Assembly (NCBI GenBank): GCA_002321335.1
Contig: DCMG01000088.1
Location: 1,380-7,597, forward strand
Source: Bacteroidales bacterium UBA1628
GTDB lineage: Bacteria; Bacteroidota; Bacteroidia; Bacteroidales; UBA932
Length of the DNA: 6,218 bases
Direction: 5' to 3'
This document shows, piece by piece, positions 1 to 6,218 of the stretch. Position 1 is the first letter of the stretch. Each line of letters begins with the position of its first letter. Both the position numbers and the translations under genes were made by a program. The notes under the pieces are model-generated. The model saw only the letters and a list, made by a program, of their open reading frames with translations. It was not told the DNA's origin and did no database searches.

Positions 1-2397
1 TGCGGAAAGACTTTCAACCTCTACCGCACGTCCAAGGACAAGATCTACATGGGCTTTCCAAGGAATATGATGGGTCGCAGGATGCTTGTGGGCAGCACGA
101 TCACCGCGACAAGCAATCCGTCCTACCTGAATGTGGGCTACAAGTACGCCAAGCCGACATATTTCCAGATTGACTTGAAGGACAGCCTTGTGGTGCTGAC
201 GGTTCCCGGGACCAACGCCACAAGTTCCGATCCCGGGATGCGGACCGCACTTGAACGCAACTATATTCCCAAGGTGTTGAGAAGGATAGCCGTGCAGGCA
301 ACCAGCAAGGACAGCTCGGAGGTGATTTTCGATGTCACATCTCTCATTAATTCAGTCGCTCCTAAGGGTAAGAACTTTTCCCTCACTAAGGCCGCTGATG
401 AGAAATCAACCTGGTTCGGCGACCTTAAGGCATTCAGCGACAACGCCTCTGTGAAAGTGCACTCAAATGTGGACTTCACAAAGACTTTTCTCATGCTTAA
501 AGGCAAGGTCGGTTCAGGCTCGATGGCCTACACGGTCTCATTCATCCTTCTCCCGGAGAGGCAGATGCCGGCTCGTGTGCAGGATTCCAGGATCGGGGTG
601 TTCCCGGTAGGTCCGGGAGAGGGTAGTGTGAAGTACAATTTGTCTTCCGCCGAGGACGGGTTCAAGGGCTATGTGCTGGCCTCACGCTGGAGGCTTGAGC
701 TCTCGGACACGACAGCCTGGCAGAAAGGCCAGAAAGTCACGGTGAAGAATCCGATTGTCTGGTACGTGGACAACTCCTTCCCGGAGGCATGGAAGGCTCC
801 TATCAAGAAAGGCGTCCTTGCGTGGAATCATGCCTTCGAGGCGATCGGTCTCAAGGACGTGATGCAGGTGCGTGACTTCCCGACCGCTGAGGAGGATCCG
901 CGGTTCGATCCTGACAATCTGAAATATTCATGCATCCGGTACGTACCGGACGCCACGATGAATGCGATGGGGCCGTCTTGGGTGGATCCTGTGACCGGCG
1001 AGATTCTGAACGCCTCCGTGCTGGTTTACAACGATGTCATAAAACTCATCAACAATTGGCGATTCGTGCAGACCTCGCAGGTGGACGAGAAAGTCCGCGC
1101 GGTCAAGATGCCGCAGGACATCATAGATGAGTCCCTAGTCTATGTGATCTCTCACGAAATAGGTCATACTCTGGGACTTATGCACAATATGGGTGCGTCT
1201 TCGGCCTATCCGACCGACTCTTTGAGAAGTGCGTCCTTTACCGCCAGATACGGCACGGCGCCGTCGATCATGGACTATGCCCGCTTCAACTATGTGGCTC
1301 AGCCTCAGGACAAGGGAGTGAAGCTTGTGCCTCCGTCACTTGGTGTGTATGATGAATATGCCATCAAGTGGCTGTACACCCCTGTCATCGGTGCGAAGGA
1401 TATGTGGGAGGAGTATTCCATCGCGGAAAAGATCATAGACGAGAAGGCGGACGATCCGCTTTACCGTTATGGAGCACAGCAGGTTACCACCTCATCCAGC
1501 TACGGGGCCTACGATCCGAGCGCAAGGACTGAGGATTTGGGTGACGATCCGATCAAGTCCAGCGACTACGGAATCAAGAACCTCAAGTACATCCTTCCAA
1601 AGATGAATGAATGGGTCGGCGCCGATGACTGCGATTTCACCCACAGGAACGACCTCTACATCCAGCTGACAAATCAGTACTATCGCTACATTGGCAATGT
1701 GCTGGCTCAAGTCGGAGGAATATACCTGAACAATGCCAAGGAGGGTGCTGCTGTCAAGCCATCGGTCCCAGTCTCCAAAAAAGTACAGAAGGCCTCTTTG
1801 AAATGGGTGGTCAGCCAGCTTCGTTCATCTTCTTGGATTAATGACCCGGACGTGACATCCAATCTGCCGTTGGCGGCTCCGCAGTCCAACAAGATCTGCG
1901 CCCAGGTGGCCAAGACACTGGCTTCCACCGTCCCGGAGAATGTCATCCTTGCGTCGGCTGTTCCAGGTGAAGGCATGCCTTATACGGTAAATGAATATTA
2001 CAACGACCTGTACAACGAGGTGTTCGCTTCCTCGATTGCCGGGCGCAGGCTGACATCGGAGGAAAAGACTCTCCAGAGGGAAGTCTTGACCGCTTCTTCA
2101 AAAGGGGTGAAATCAATGCTCTCCAAATCATTGGCGGAAGAATCTTCTGTTGATGAATATGCTTCTGAACCAATGTGGTGCGGCTATGAAGATGTGACCC
2201 TTGGTGAGGGTGACGCCCCTTATCAGAAGGCGGTGAGCGTTCTGTCCATCGATGAGGGTGACGGGTGCCGGATCGTGTTCCTGAACAAGGTCAAGGCTTT
2301 GGCCACGTCACGCAAATCCTCCGCTCCGGTAGAGGACAGGGCTCACTACGAGTACCTTCTCGCCCGTGTCAACGCGGCTCTTCAGAACCAGAAGTAA
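1..2397 (+). CDS. Zinc-dependent metalloprotease, DUF5118/DUF5117/DUF4953 family (5' partial)
   Basis: This is a probable exported zinc endopeptidase; its substrate is unknown. The reading frame is open from base 1, and the residues before the first ATG (base 49) already match the family's N-terminal DUF5118-like segment (FNLYRTSKDKIYMGFP). ATG 49 is therefore internal and the real start, with any signal peptide, lies off the left edge. Window residues about 5-55 look like DUF5118, about 60-250 like DUF5117, and about 260 onward like the DUF4953 catalytic region. The metzincin-like site HEIGHTLGLMHN has zinc ligands H385, H389 and H395 and catalytic E386. A Met-turn-like SIMDYAR follows, with Met at window residue 424. 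A conserved family stretch (TEDLGDDPIKSSDYGIKNLK) lies near residues 510-530. The 798 residues present suit a nearly complete protein of this family, usually somewhat over 800 residues. The catalytic motif is intact, so I infer an active enzyme. The gene ends with TAA, just before a REP-like element. Confidence 0.93.
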   Translation, partial: CGKTFNLYRTSKDKIYMGFPRNMMGRRMLVGSTITATSNPSYLNVGYKYAKPTYFQIDLKDSLVVLTVPGTNATSSDPGMRTALERNYIPKVLRRIAVQATSKDSSEVIFDVTSLINSVAPKGKNFSLTKAADEKSTWFGDLKAFSDNASVKVHSNVDFTKTFLMLKGKVGSGSMAYTVSFILLPERQMPARVQDSRIGVFPVGPGEGSVKYNLSSAEDGFKGYVLASRWRLELSDTTAWQKGQKVTVKNPIVWYVDNSFPEAWKAPIKKGVLAWNHAFEAIGLKDVMQVRDFPTAEEDPRFDPDNLKYSCIRYVPDATMNAMGPSWVDPVTGEILNASVLVYNDVIKLINNWRFVQTSQVDEKVRAVKMPQDIIDESLVYVISHEIGHTLGLMHNMGASSAYPTDSLRSASFTARYGTAPSIMDYARFNYVAQPQDKGVKLVPPSLGVYDEYAIKWLYTPVIGAKDMWEEYSIAEKIIDEKADDPLYRYGAQQVTTSSSYGAYDPSARTEDLGDDPIKSSDYGIKNLKYILPKMNEWVGADDCDFTHRNDLYIQLTNQYYRYIGNVLAQVGGIYLNNAKEGAAVKPSVPVSKKVQKASLKWVVSQLRSSSWINDPDVTSNLPLAAPQSNKICAQVAKTLASTVPENVILASAVPGEGMPYTVNEYYNDLYNEVFASSIAGRRLTSEEKTLQREVLTASSKGVKSMLSKSLAEESSVDEYASEPMWCGYEDVTLGEGDAPYQKAVSVLSIDEGDGCRIVFLNKVKALATSRKSSAPVEDRAHYEYLLARVNAALQNQK

Positions 2398-2403
2398 ACT
2401 CCT

Positions 2404-2430
2404 CGGTCGCTGAGCCTGTCGAAGCGACCG
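2404..2430. repeat. REP-like palindrome (8-bp arms, 11-nt loop)
   Basis: The arms cggtcgct (2404-2411) and agcgaccg (2423-2430) are perfect reverse complements around the loop gagcctgtcga. The element begins six bases after the protease stop codon. The GAGCCTGTCGAAG core resembles short dispersed palindromes that I remember from Bacteroidetes and other bacterial genomes; this is memory, not a search. In RNA it would form a GC-rich hairpin that could protect the 3' end of the protease message or weaken readthrough. No T-run follows, so it is not a standard intrinsic terminator. Confidence 0.7.
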
Positions 2431-2481
2431 GACGAAAAATATTGTCGAAGCGACCGGGCACTAATGCATTGTCGAAGCGAC
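2417..2481 (+). repeat. Three direct copies of TGTCGAAGCGAC, period 26-27 bp
   Basis: The 12-mer tgtcgaagcgac occurs at 2417-2428, 2443-2454 and 2470-2481, so the copy starts are 26 and 27 bases apart. Copies 1 and 2 share three further bases (ccg) and one more g, giving a 15-base match; copy 3 diverges after the 12-mer. Copy 1 is the loop end and right arm of the palindrome at 2404-2430. Copies 2 and 3 have no left arm of their own, so they look like truncated repeat units. The sequences between copies differ (gacgaaaaatat and gcactaatgcat), which argues against a simple recent tandem duplication. Confidence 0.8.
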
Positions 2482-2506
2482 TTAAACACACAAAAATATT
2501 CATTAA

Positions 2507-4255
2507 ATGAGAATTACCCCAATAATTGCGGCCGCCGCATTGGCCCTCTCCGCCTGCTCCACCCTGAAGGATGGCGAGTACAACCTTTCTGTAGTCTCCA
2601 CCGGAGACGGTCACGGTTACTGGTTCGCCAATCCAATAGAGGACGGAGGCAAGGCCAGAGGCTCCCTGATGTCCCAAAGCGCGTTTGTGAACGGAATCCG
2701 CAAGTCGAAAGGAGCGGACAACGTCATCCTGGTCGATGCCGGAGACAACTTCTTCGGCAACGGCGCGCCGTTCTACTACAACTATGTTGACACGGCAGCC
2801 GCCCATCTCTATCCGAGACTGGCTTCCTACATGGGATATGACGCGGTCATCGCCGGTCATTCCGATTTCGAGTCAGGTCATCGTGTCTATGACCGTGTCG
2901 CCAAGGAAATGAAAAAAGAAGGCATTCCTCTTCTTGCCGGCAACGCCTTGTCCGACAAGAACGGCAAACCATATTTCCCGGCATATTCAATAATAAAGAA
3001 AGGGGGAGTCAAGGTCGCTGTTCTGGGGTACACCAACGCCGACAATGCCTCGCTGATGGACGGAAGCAGCGTCTCCGGCATTCACTTCGAGTCGCTTCAG
3101 CCTCTGGTTCAAGAGGATGTGGACAAGGTCCGCTCCAAGGAGAAACCTCAGGTAGTGATTGTCGTCGCTCACACTTCGATGGGTAAGGGTGACGGGCAGA
3201 ACCTTGAGAAGCAAGGCCTTGACTTGTTCAAGAGCCTGAGGGGAGTGGACGTTGTCATCGCAGGACATGACCATTCCAACAAGGTGATGAGCGCTGACAG
3301 CGTGGTTGTTCTTGACTGTGGCAGGGCCGGCCAGAACGCCGGCGTGACCGACATCAAACTTGTCGTCAAAGGAGGAAAGGTCGTAAGCCGCGCGCTGGAC
3401 GCCAAAATGGTTTCCATCAAGGTCGATGAACATGACACCGCGATGGAGGATGCCTTCCGACCGGACTACGACAAGGTTCATGGTTTCATGACGAGCACGG
3501 TCGGCGAGATCAAGAAAGATCTGGTTTCCAGAGAGTTCTACTACAAGCAGTGCGACTACCTGAACTTCCTCCACGCCCTTGCTTTCAGCGCTTGCCCGGT
3601 GGACATCTCCCTGTCGGCCACACTTCTGATTGACGGTAAGGTCTCTGCCGGGGAGGTCCGCTATCAGGACATCCGCAAGGTCTATCCTTACGAGAACAAA
3701 CTGGTTGTGCTTAGGCTGACCGGAGCCGAAATCAAGAAATACCTTGAGGCAAGCTACGATGCTTGGATCAACACGGTGGCGGATCCTTCTGACGGCAGTC
3801 ATGTCCTGAAGATCAAGCAGTCCAAGGACTACTCCACCGGAAAGATGGTCTGGAAACTCGCCAAGAGCCCGGCCAATTTCGACTCCGCCGCCGGAATCAA
3901 CTACACGGTTGATGTGACAAAGCCTTACGGCTCCAGAGTCACAATCACCGGAATGGCGGACGGAAGGGCATTCGAAATGGACAAGGAATATACAGCCGCG
4001 ATAACCACTTACAGGTCTGTCGGCTCCGGCGGTCTCTTGAAAGCTGCCGGTCTTGCTGACTCAAAGTCTGTCGAAGACAGGATTGTCTACCGTGGCCCGG
4101 AGTTCAGGACAATTCTCTATGAGTATTTCAAGAAGTACGGCAGTGTCGATCCGGCAGTCATAGGCGACCCTAAAGTCATCGGCTCTTGGAAATTCATCCC
4201 GGAATCCGCTCCCGCCGCCATCAAGGCCGATGTGGAATTGCTTTACGGGAAATAA
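2507..4255 (+). CDS. Metallophosphatase/5'-nucleotidase family lipoprotein
   Basis: The protein (582 aa) is predicted to hydrolyse phosphate esters, probably nucleotides, on the periplasmic or outer surface. The N-terminus is a lipoprotein signal peptide with lipobox LSAC (Cys17), which supports the ATG at 2507. An N-terminal calcineurin-like metallophosphoesterase domain spans about residues 25-260: D34-x-H36-G, G79-D80, H222 in VVAHTS, and G253-H254-D-H256. A linker leads to a 5'-nucleotidase C-terminal domain at about 325-555, with family-like stretches such as VYPYENKLVVLRLTGAEIK and NYTVDVTKPYG. The third metal motif is unusual. Relatives carry GNHD or GNHE, whereas this protein reads GHSDFE at 117-122, replacing the metal-binding Asn with His and the catalytic His with Ser. 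Activity or substrate may therefore differ. The start is preceded by an A/T-rich leader without a Shine-Dalgarno sequence, as is usual in Bacteroidetes. Its stop overlaps the next gene's candidate ATG by one base, which suggests coupled translation. The exact substrate is uncertain. Confidence 0.92.
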   Translation: MRITPIIAAAALALSACSTLKDGEYNLSVVSTGDGHGYWFANPIEDGGKARGSLMSQSAFVNGIRKSKGADNVILVDAGDNFFGNGAPFYYNYVDTAAAHLYPRLASYMGYDAVIAGHSDFESGHRVYDRVAKEMKKEGIPLLAGNALSDKNGKPYFPAYSIIKKGGVKVAVLGYTNADNASLMDGSSVSGIHFESLQPLVQEDVDKVRSKEKPQVVIVVAHTSMGKGDGQNLEKQGLDLFKSLRGVDVVIAGHDHSNKVMSADSVVVLDCGRAGQNAGVTDIKLVVKGGKVVSRALDAKMVSIKVDEHDTAMEDAFRPDYDKVHGFMTSTVGEIKKDLVSREFYYKQCDYLNFLHALAFSACPVDISLSATLLIDGKVSAGEVRYQDIRKVYPYENKLVVLRLTGAEIKKYLEASYDAWINTVADPSDGSHVLKIKQSKDYSTGKMVWKLAKSPANFDSAAGINYTVDVTKPYGSRVTITGMADGRAFEMDKEYTAAITTYRSVGSGGLLKAAGLADSKSVEDRIVYRGPEFRTILYEYFKKYGSVDPAVIGDPKVIGSWKFIPESAPAAIKADVELLYGK

Positions 4256-4267
4256 TGAATATCTTTG
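4237..4267 (+). promoter_or_regulatory. Possible Bacteroidetes-type promoter inside the phosphatase gene junction
   Basis: TATCTTTG at 4260-4267 matches the Bacteroides -7 consensus TAnnTTTG exactly. ATTG at 4237-4240, 19 bases upstream, is a partial match to the -33 TTTG box. Transcription would begin near 4272, close to the second candidate start codon of the histidine phosphatase (4273), giving an almost leaderless message. The match lies partly in coding DNA and could be chance. Confidence 0.27.
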
Positions 4268-5625
4268 CGTTAATGAAAAAGAGATTACTGGATAACGTTG
4301 TCCTTGCGGTGGCCGCTCTGCTCGCCGCGGGGACATATTCATACGCCCAGACTCCGGCGACTCCGGAGCAGAGGGCGGCTGTTGAGGAGGAATACGGGGT
4401 GAAGAATGTCGTGCGCAAGTATGACACCCATGCCGAGATGATGGCTGATCCGGACAGAACCGGCGGGGAATATTTCATGTACAGTTTTGACGACGTGAAG
4501 TTGACATCGGCCCCTAAAGGCTACAAGCCGGTTTATATCAGCCATATCGGCCGTCACGGCGCAAGGTATGCGATCAGTGACCCCATTTATGAGAATCTCC
4601 GCAAGGTTTTCATGAACGCTCATTCGGCTGGAAAACTGACCGAGGCAGGGGAGTCTCTCCGCAAACGGTATGAGGCTTTTTACCCGTCAGTGGCTCATCG
4701 TGGCGGAGAGCTGACCCACAAAGGTCAGGATCAACTTCGCGGCATAGCCGATGTGATGTACAAGTCATTTCCTGAGGTTTTCAAGGGCAAGACCAACGCC
4801 GAGGTTCTGTGCACGGTAACTCCTCGCGTGATAGTCAGCATGACTTCGTTCATGGACGAGCTCAAGGGGTTGGACAAAGACTTGACTTTCACACTTGAAT
4901 GCAGCAAGTCGGTCATGCCGAGGATTCATCCGACCGGATCGATGAATCCGTACCGGGTCAAGACCAAGATTCCGGCTGCCGCCAGAGCGCAGGCTGACAG
5001 TCTTCGTGCGGCAAGGGTGGATGTCAAGGGATTCTGCTCCAAGTATTTCAATGATACGGACTATATAGAGAAAGAATATGGGCTTTGGAAGTTTGAACTG
5101 GACTTGAGGAGTGTCATCATTGATTTTCAATGTCTGGACGATGTCCCTGCCGACCGGTTCGAGGACGTGTTCACCCCAGAGGAACTCTTCGCGATTTGGG
5201 AAGTGTGGAATTTCAATGGTTATCTCAGCATGGGACGCTCTCCGATGACTGACAACAAAGGGTGTCTCAGCACCGCCGCCATCCTCAATGACATGATAAA
5301 GAGCGCTGACCGTGACCTCGCTTCCGGAGACATCAACTTGAGCCTCAGGTTCTCGCACGACATAGCCATCCTGCCTTTGGTTTCGTACATGAAACTGGAC
5401 AACTTCGGTGCTGTGCTGACCGATCCTTCGGACGTGAAAAACTGGTGGAGGAGTGATTTCGTCCCGATGGCCTCCAACCTTCAGCTAATTTTCTACCGTA
5501 GCAGACGCACCCCTGAAATCCTCGTCAAAGTCCTTTACAACGGCCACGAGGCCTCTCTCCCGATTCCTCAGTCCGCCCCATCCTTCTATTCCTGGACCGC
5601 TTTCAAGGAATATTACAGGAATTAA
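4255..5625 (+). CDS. Exported histidine-type (acid) phosphatase, branch 2
   Basis: The enzyme (456 aa from ATG 4255) should cleave phosphomonoesters through a phosphohistidine intermediate; relatives include acid phosphatases, phytases and MINPP-like inositol phosphate phosphatases. The nucleophile motif is HIGRHGARY, with R100, H101 and R104. A further conserved Arg is R191 in TPRVIVSM, and the late acid/base pair is H368-D369 in FSHDIAILPL. The N-terminus is a Sec signal peptide: basic KKR, a hydrophobic stretch at about 15-25, and likely cleavage after YSYA (residue 31). ATG 4255 shares its A with the previous stop codon, a typical coupled arrangement. ATG 4273 gives a cleaner signal peptide (MKKRLLDN) and is a real alternative; an ATG at 4186 would overlap the upstream gene by 70 bases and is unlikely. 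The C-terminal MASNLQLIFYRSR followed by ILVKVLYNGHEASLPI is typical of Bacteroidetes members. The pairing with a 5'-nucleotidase-like lipoprotein suggests phosphate scavenging. The precise substrate cannot be read from the sequence. Confidence 0.92.
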   Translation: MNIFALMKKRLLDNVVLAVAALLAAGTYSYAQTPATPEQRAAVEEEYGVKNVVRKYDTHAEMMADPDRTGGEYFMYSFDDVKLTSAPKGYKPVYISHIGRHGARYAISDPIYENLRKVFMNAHSAGKLTEAGESLRKRYEAFYPSVAHRGGELTHKGQDQLRGIADVMYKSFPEVFKGKTNAEVLCTVTPRVIVSMTSFMDELKGLDKDLTFTLECSKSVMPRIHPTGSMNPYRVKTKIPAAARAQADSLRAARVDVKGFCSKYFNDTDYIEKEYGLWKFELDLRSVIIDFQCLDDVPADRFEDVFTPEELFAIWEVWNFNGYLSMGRSPMTDNKGCLSTAAILNDMIKSADRDLASGDINLSLRFSHDIAILPLVSYMKLDNFGAVLTDPSDVKNWWRSDFVPMASNLQLIFYRSRRTPEILVKVLYNGHEASLPIPQSAPSFYSWTAFKEYYRN

Positions 5626-5693
5626 GAAGTTTTGTATATTTGCAGATAGAGAAACTATAGCGCTGCATGATCCGGGCGATTCCTCCCGCGAAG
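5626..5693. other. Convergent intergenic gap, no clear terminator
   Basis: This stretch separates the stop codons of the plus-strand phosphatase and the minus-strand SGNH hydrolase. On the plus strand TATATTTG at 5635-5642 matches the Bacteroidetes -7 consensus, but I find no TTTG box at the proper distance upstream. An imperfect hairpin follows directly. Neither strand has a GC-rich stem followed by a T-run, so how the two genes terminate is not apparent. Confidence 0.5.
5641..5667. repeat. Imperfect inverted repeat (possible bulged hairpin) between convergent genes
   Basis: TGCAG (5641-5645) pairs with CTGCA (5663-5667), and inside it ATAG (5646-5649) pairs with CTAT (5655-5658) around the loop AGAAA. 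Four bases (agcg, 5659-5662) bulge on the right side. That gives nine base pairs, modest stability and no T-tract, so it might be a weak bidirectional 3'-end structure or chance. Confidence 0.3.
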
Positions 5694-6218
5694 TTACTCG
5701 AACCTTGGAGCCAGACCTGTCAATGCGGCTGTTATCGCTTTGGCAAGTCTCTCATGTCCTTCGTCTGTCGGGTGTAATCTGTCTTTGTCCCGAGGAAAAT
5801 AATCCTTCTGCGAGCGGTTGAGCGGGAATATTCCCGAAATGGCGTTGAGGTCGATCACCGGCACCGCCCAGACATTTCCCGCCTCCTTCACCGCATTGAT
5901 GTACGCGTCAACATATTCCCCGCATCTGTTGGTGTAGTTCTCGTCCGGCTGGATGTTGGTCTCGCTGAATTTGGCATACCCCCTGTGAAGCGGTGTCATA
6001 AGGATGATCTGCTGGTGAGGGTACATGTTCTTTAGGGAGTCTAGCGCTATGTTGATCCTGCCCTTGAATGTGTTTGAGTCGAAATTCGGGGTCCTGTGCC
6101 TTCTCGTCTGCATAGACTTCGGCTCTCCGTTGGCAGCCTCCACTTGGACATATTCTTCTGTAAACCATTCGCCGATCGGAACGCCTGCGTTGAAGTCGTT
6201 GGTTCCCATCAGGATGAG
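5694..6218 (-). CDS. SGNH/GDSL-type hydrolase (5' partial, C-terminal part)
   Basis: This is a probable esterase or deacetylase of the SGNH fold; such enzymes often remove acyl groups from carbohydrates in Bacteroidetes, but the substrate here is unknown. The frame is open to the right edge, giving 174 residues. The first visible residues LILMGTNDF are the strand plus block III (G5-x-N7-D8), so the Met in that motif is not the start. The catalytic Ser block (GDSL-like) and any signal peptide are off-window. Block V is DRLHP, with catalytic D146 and H149, followed by a family-typical helix (TDEGHERLAKAI). Between block III and the next helix is a long loop (about residues 10-50) rich in aromatic and basic residues (GEWFTEEY, QTRRHR), which may shape the substrate site. 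A strand-helix segment (QQIILMTPLHRG) at about 72-83 fits the fold. The gene is convergent with the phosphatase and ends with TAA, 68 bases from that gene's stop. The upstream operon context is not visible. Confidence 0.85.
   Translation of the reverse strand, partial: LILMGTNDFNAGVPIGEWFTEEYVQVEAANGEPKSMQTRRHRTPNFDSNTFKGRINIALDSLKNMYPHQQIILMTPLHRGYAKFSETNIQPDENYTNRCGEYVDAYINAVKEAGNVWAVPVIDLNAISGIFPLNRSQKDYFPRDKDRLHPTDEGHERLAKAITAALTGLAPRFE

Noticed and set aside
49..51. ATG as the start of the metalloprotease
   Set aside because: The frame is open upstream to base 1 and encodes family-like sequence (FNLYRTSKDKIYMGFP spans the ATG), and no signal peptide follows it.
2482..2506. Promoter for the nucleotidase gene in the A/T-rich leader
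   Set aside because: No TAnnTTTG box with an upstream TTTG is present here; the stretch is better read as the usual A/T-rich translation leader.
2369..2860. Minus-strand open frame of 163 codons
   Set aside because: It is antisense to the start of the nucleotidase gene and the REP-like gap; its translation has no recognisable domain and is explained as a shadow.
2987..3802. Minus-strand open frame of 271 codons
   Set aside because: It lies fully antisense to well-supported catalytic domain coding sequence and shows no recognisable family features.
4067..4081. TGTCGAAG core and small palindrome inside the nucleotidase gene
   Set aside because: Only eight bases match the intergenic repeat, it lacks the GCGAC extension, and it lies in conserved coding sequence.
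4186..4188. ATG as the start of the histidine phosphatase
   Set aside because: It would overlap the nucleotidase gene by 70 bases and put a charged, non-family 23-residue extension in front of the signal peptide.
4765..5358. Minus-strand open frame of 197 codons
   Set aside because: It is antisense to conserved histidine phosphatase sequence and has no recognisable motif or start context.
5673..5688. CGGG/CCCG inverted repeat as a terminator
   Set aside because: The stem is only four base pairs with an eight-base loop and no T-run on either strand.
5690..5720. GGTTCGAGT on the minus strand, resembling a tRNA T-loop
   Set aside because: The flanking bases do not form a T-stem, no anticodon arm or acceptor stem is present, and the sequence encodes the hydrolase C-terminus.
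5667..5777. Plus-strand 36-codon frame with several Cys codons behind the promoter-like box
   Set aside because: It overlaps the 3' end of the SGNH gene antisense, including the catalytic DxxH codons; its composition follows from that gene, and there is no independent support.

Overview
The window looks like chromosomal DNA from a Bacteroidales bacterium, probably gut-associated. The evidence is the protein families: a DUF5118/DUF5117/DUF4953-type zinc metalloprotease, a Bacteroides-style metallophosphatase/5'-nucleotidase lipoprotein, a histidine-type phosphatase and an SGNH hydrolase. Shine-Dalgarno sequences are largely missing, A-rich leaders precede starts, and there are TAnnTTTG promoter-like boxes. 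Base composition looks mid-50s % GC by eye, which would suit Alistipes-like or other higher-GC Bacteroidales lineages better than Bacteroides itself; that placement is a guess.

Layout: (1) 1-2397 (+) is the main part of a large secreted metalloprotease whose N-terminus lies off the left edge. (2) 2398-2506 is a 109-base gap holding a palindromic REP-like element followed by two partial copies of its right half. (3) 2507-4255 (+) is a two-domain metallophosphatase/5'-nucleotidase lipoprotein. (4) 4255-5625 (+) is an exported histidine acid phosphatase (branch 2) whose first candidate ATG shares one base with the preceding stop codon. (5) 5626-5693 is a short convergent gap with a promoter-like box and a possible hairpin but no clear terminator. 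(6) 5694-6218 (-) is the C-terminal part of an SGNH/GDSL hydrolase whose 5' end lies off the right edge.

The three plus-strand genes could be read as one transcript, although the repeat-bearing gap may partly separate the protease from the two phosphatases. The phosphatase pair is tightly joined and both products carry export signals. A plausible joint role is releasing phosphate from nucleotides and other phosphomonoesters, such as inositol phosphates or sugar phosphates, outside the cytoplasm. The protease may act in the same compartment on peptides or proteins, but nothing in the sequence ties its substrate to the phosphatases. The convergent SGNH hydrolase probably belongs to a different transcription unit.

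I see no mobile element, CRISPR array, tRNA or rRNA, and no clear evidence of a new multi-gene system. The points most worth a second look are the REP-like array and the altered metal/catalytic motif in the 5'-nucleotidase-like protein.
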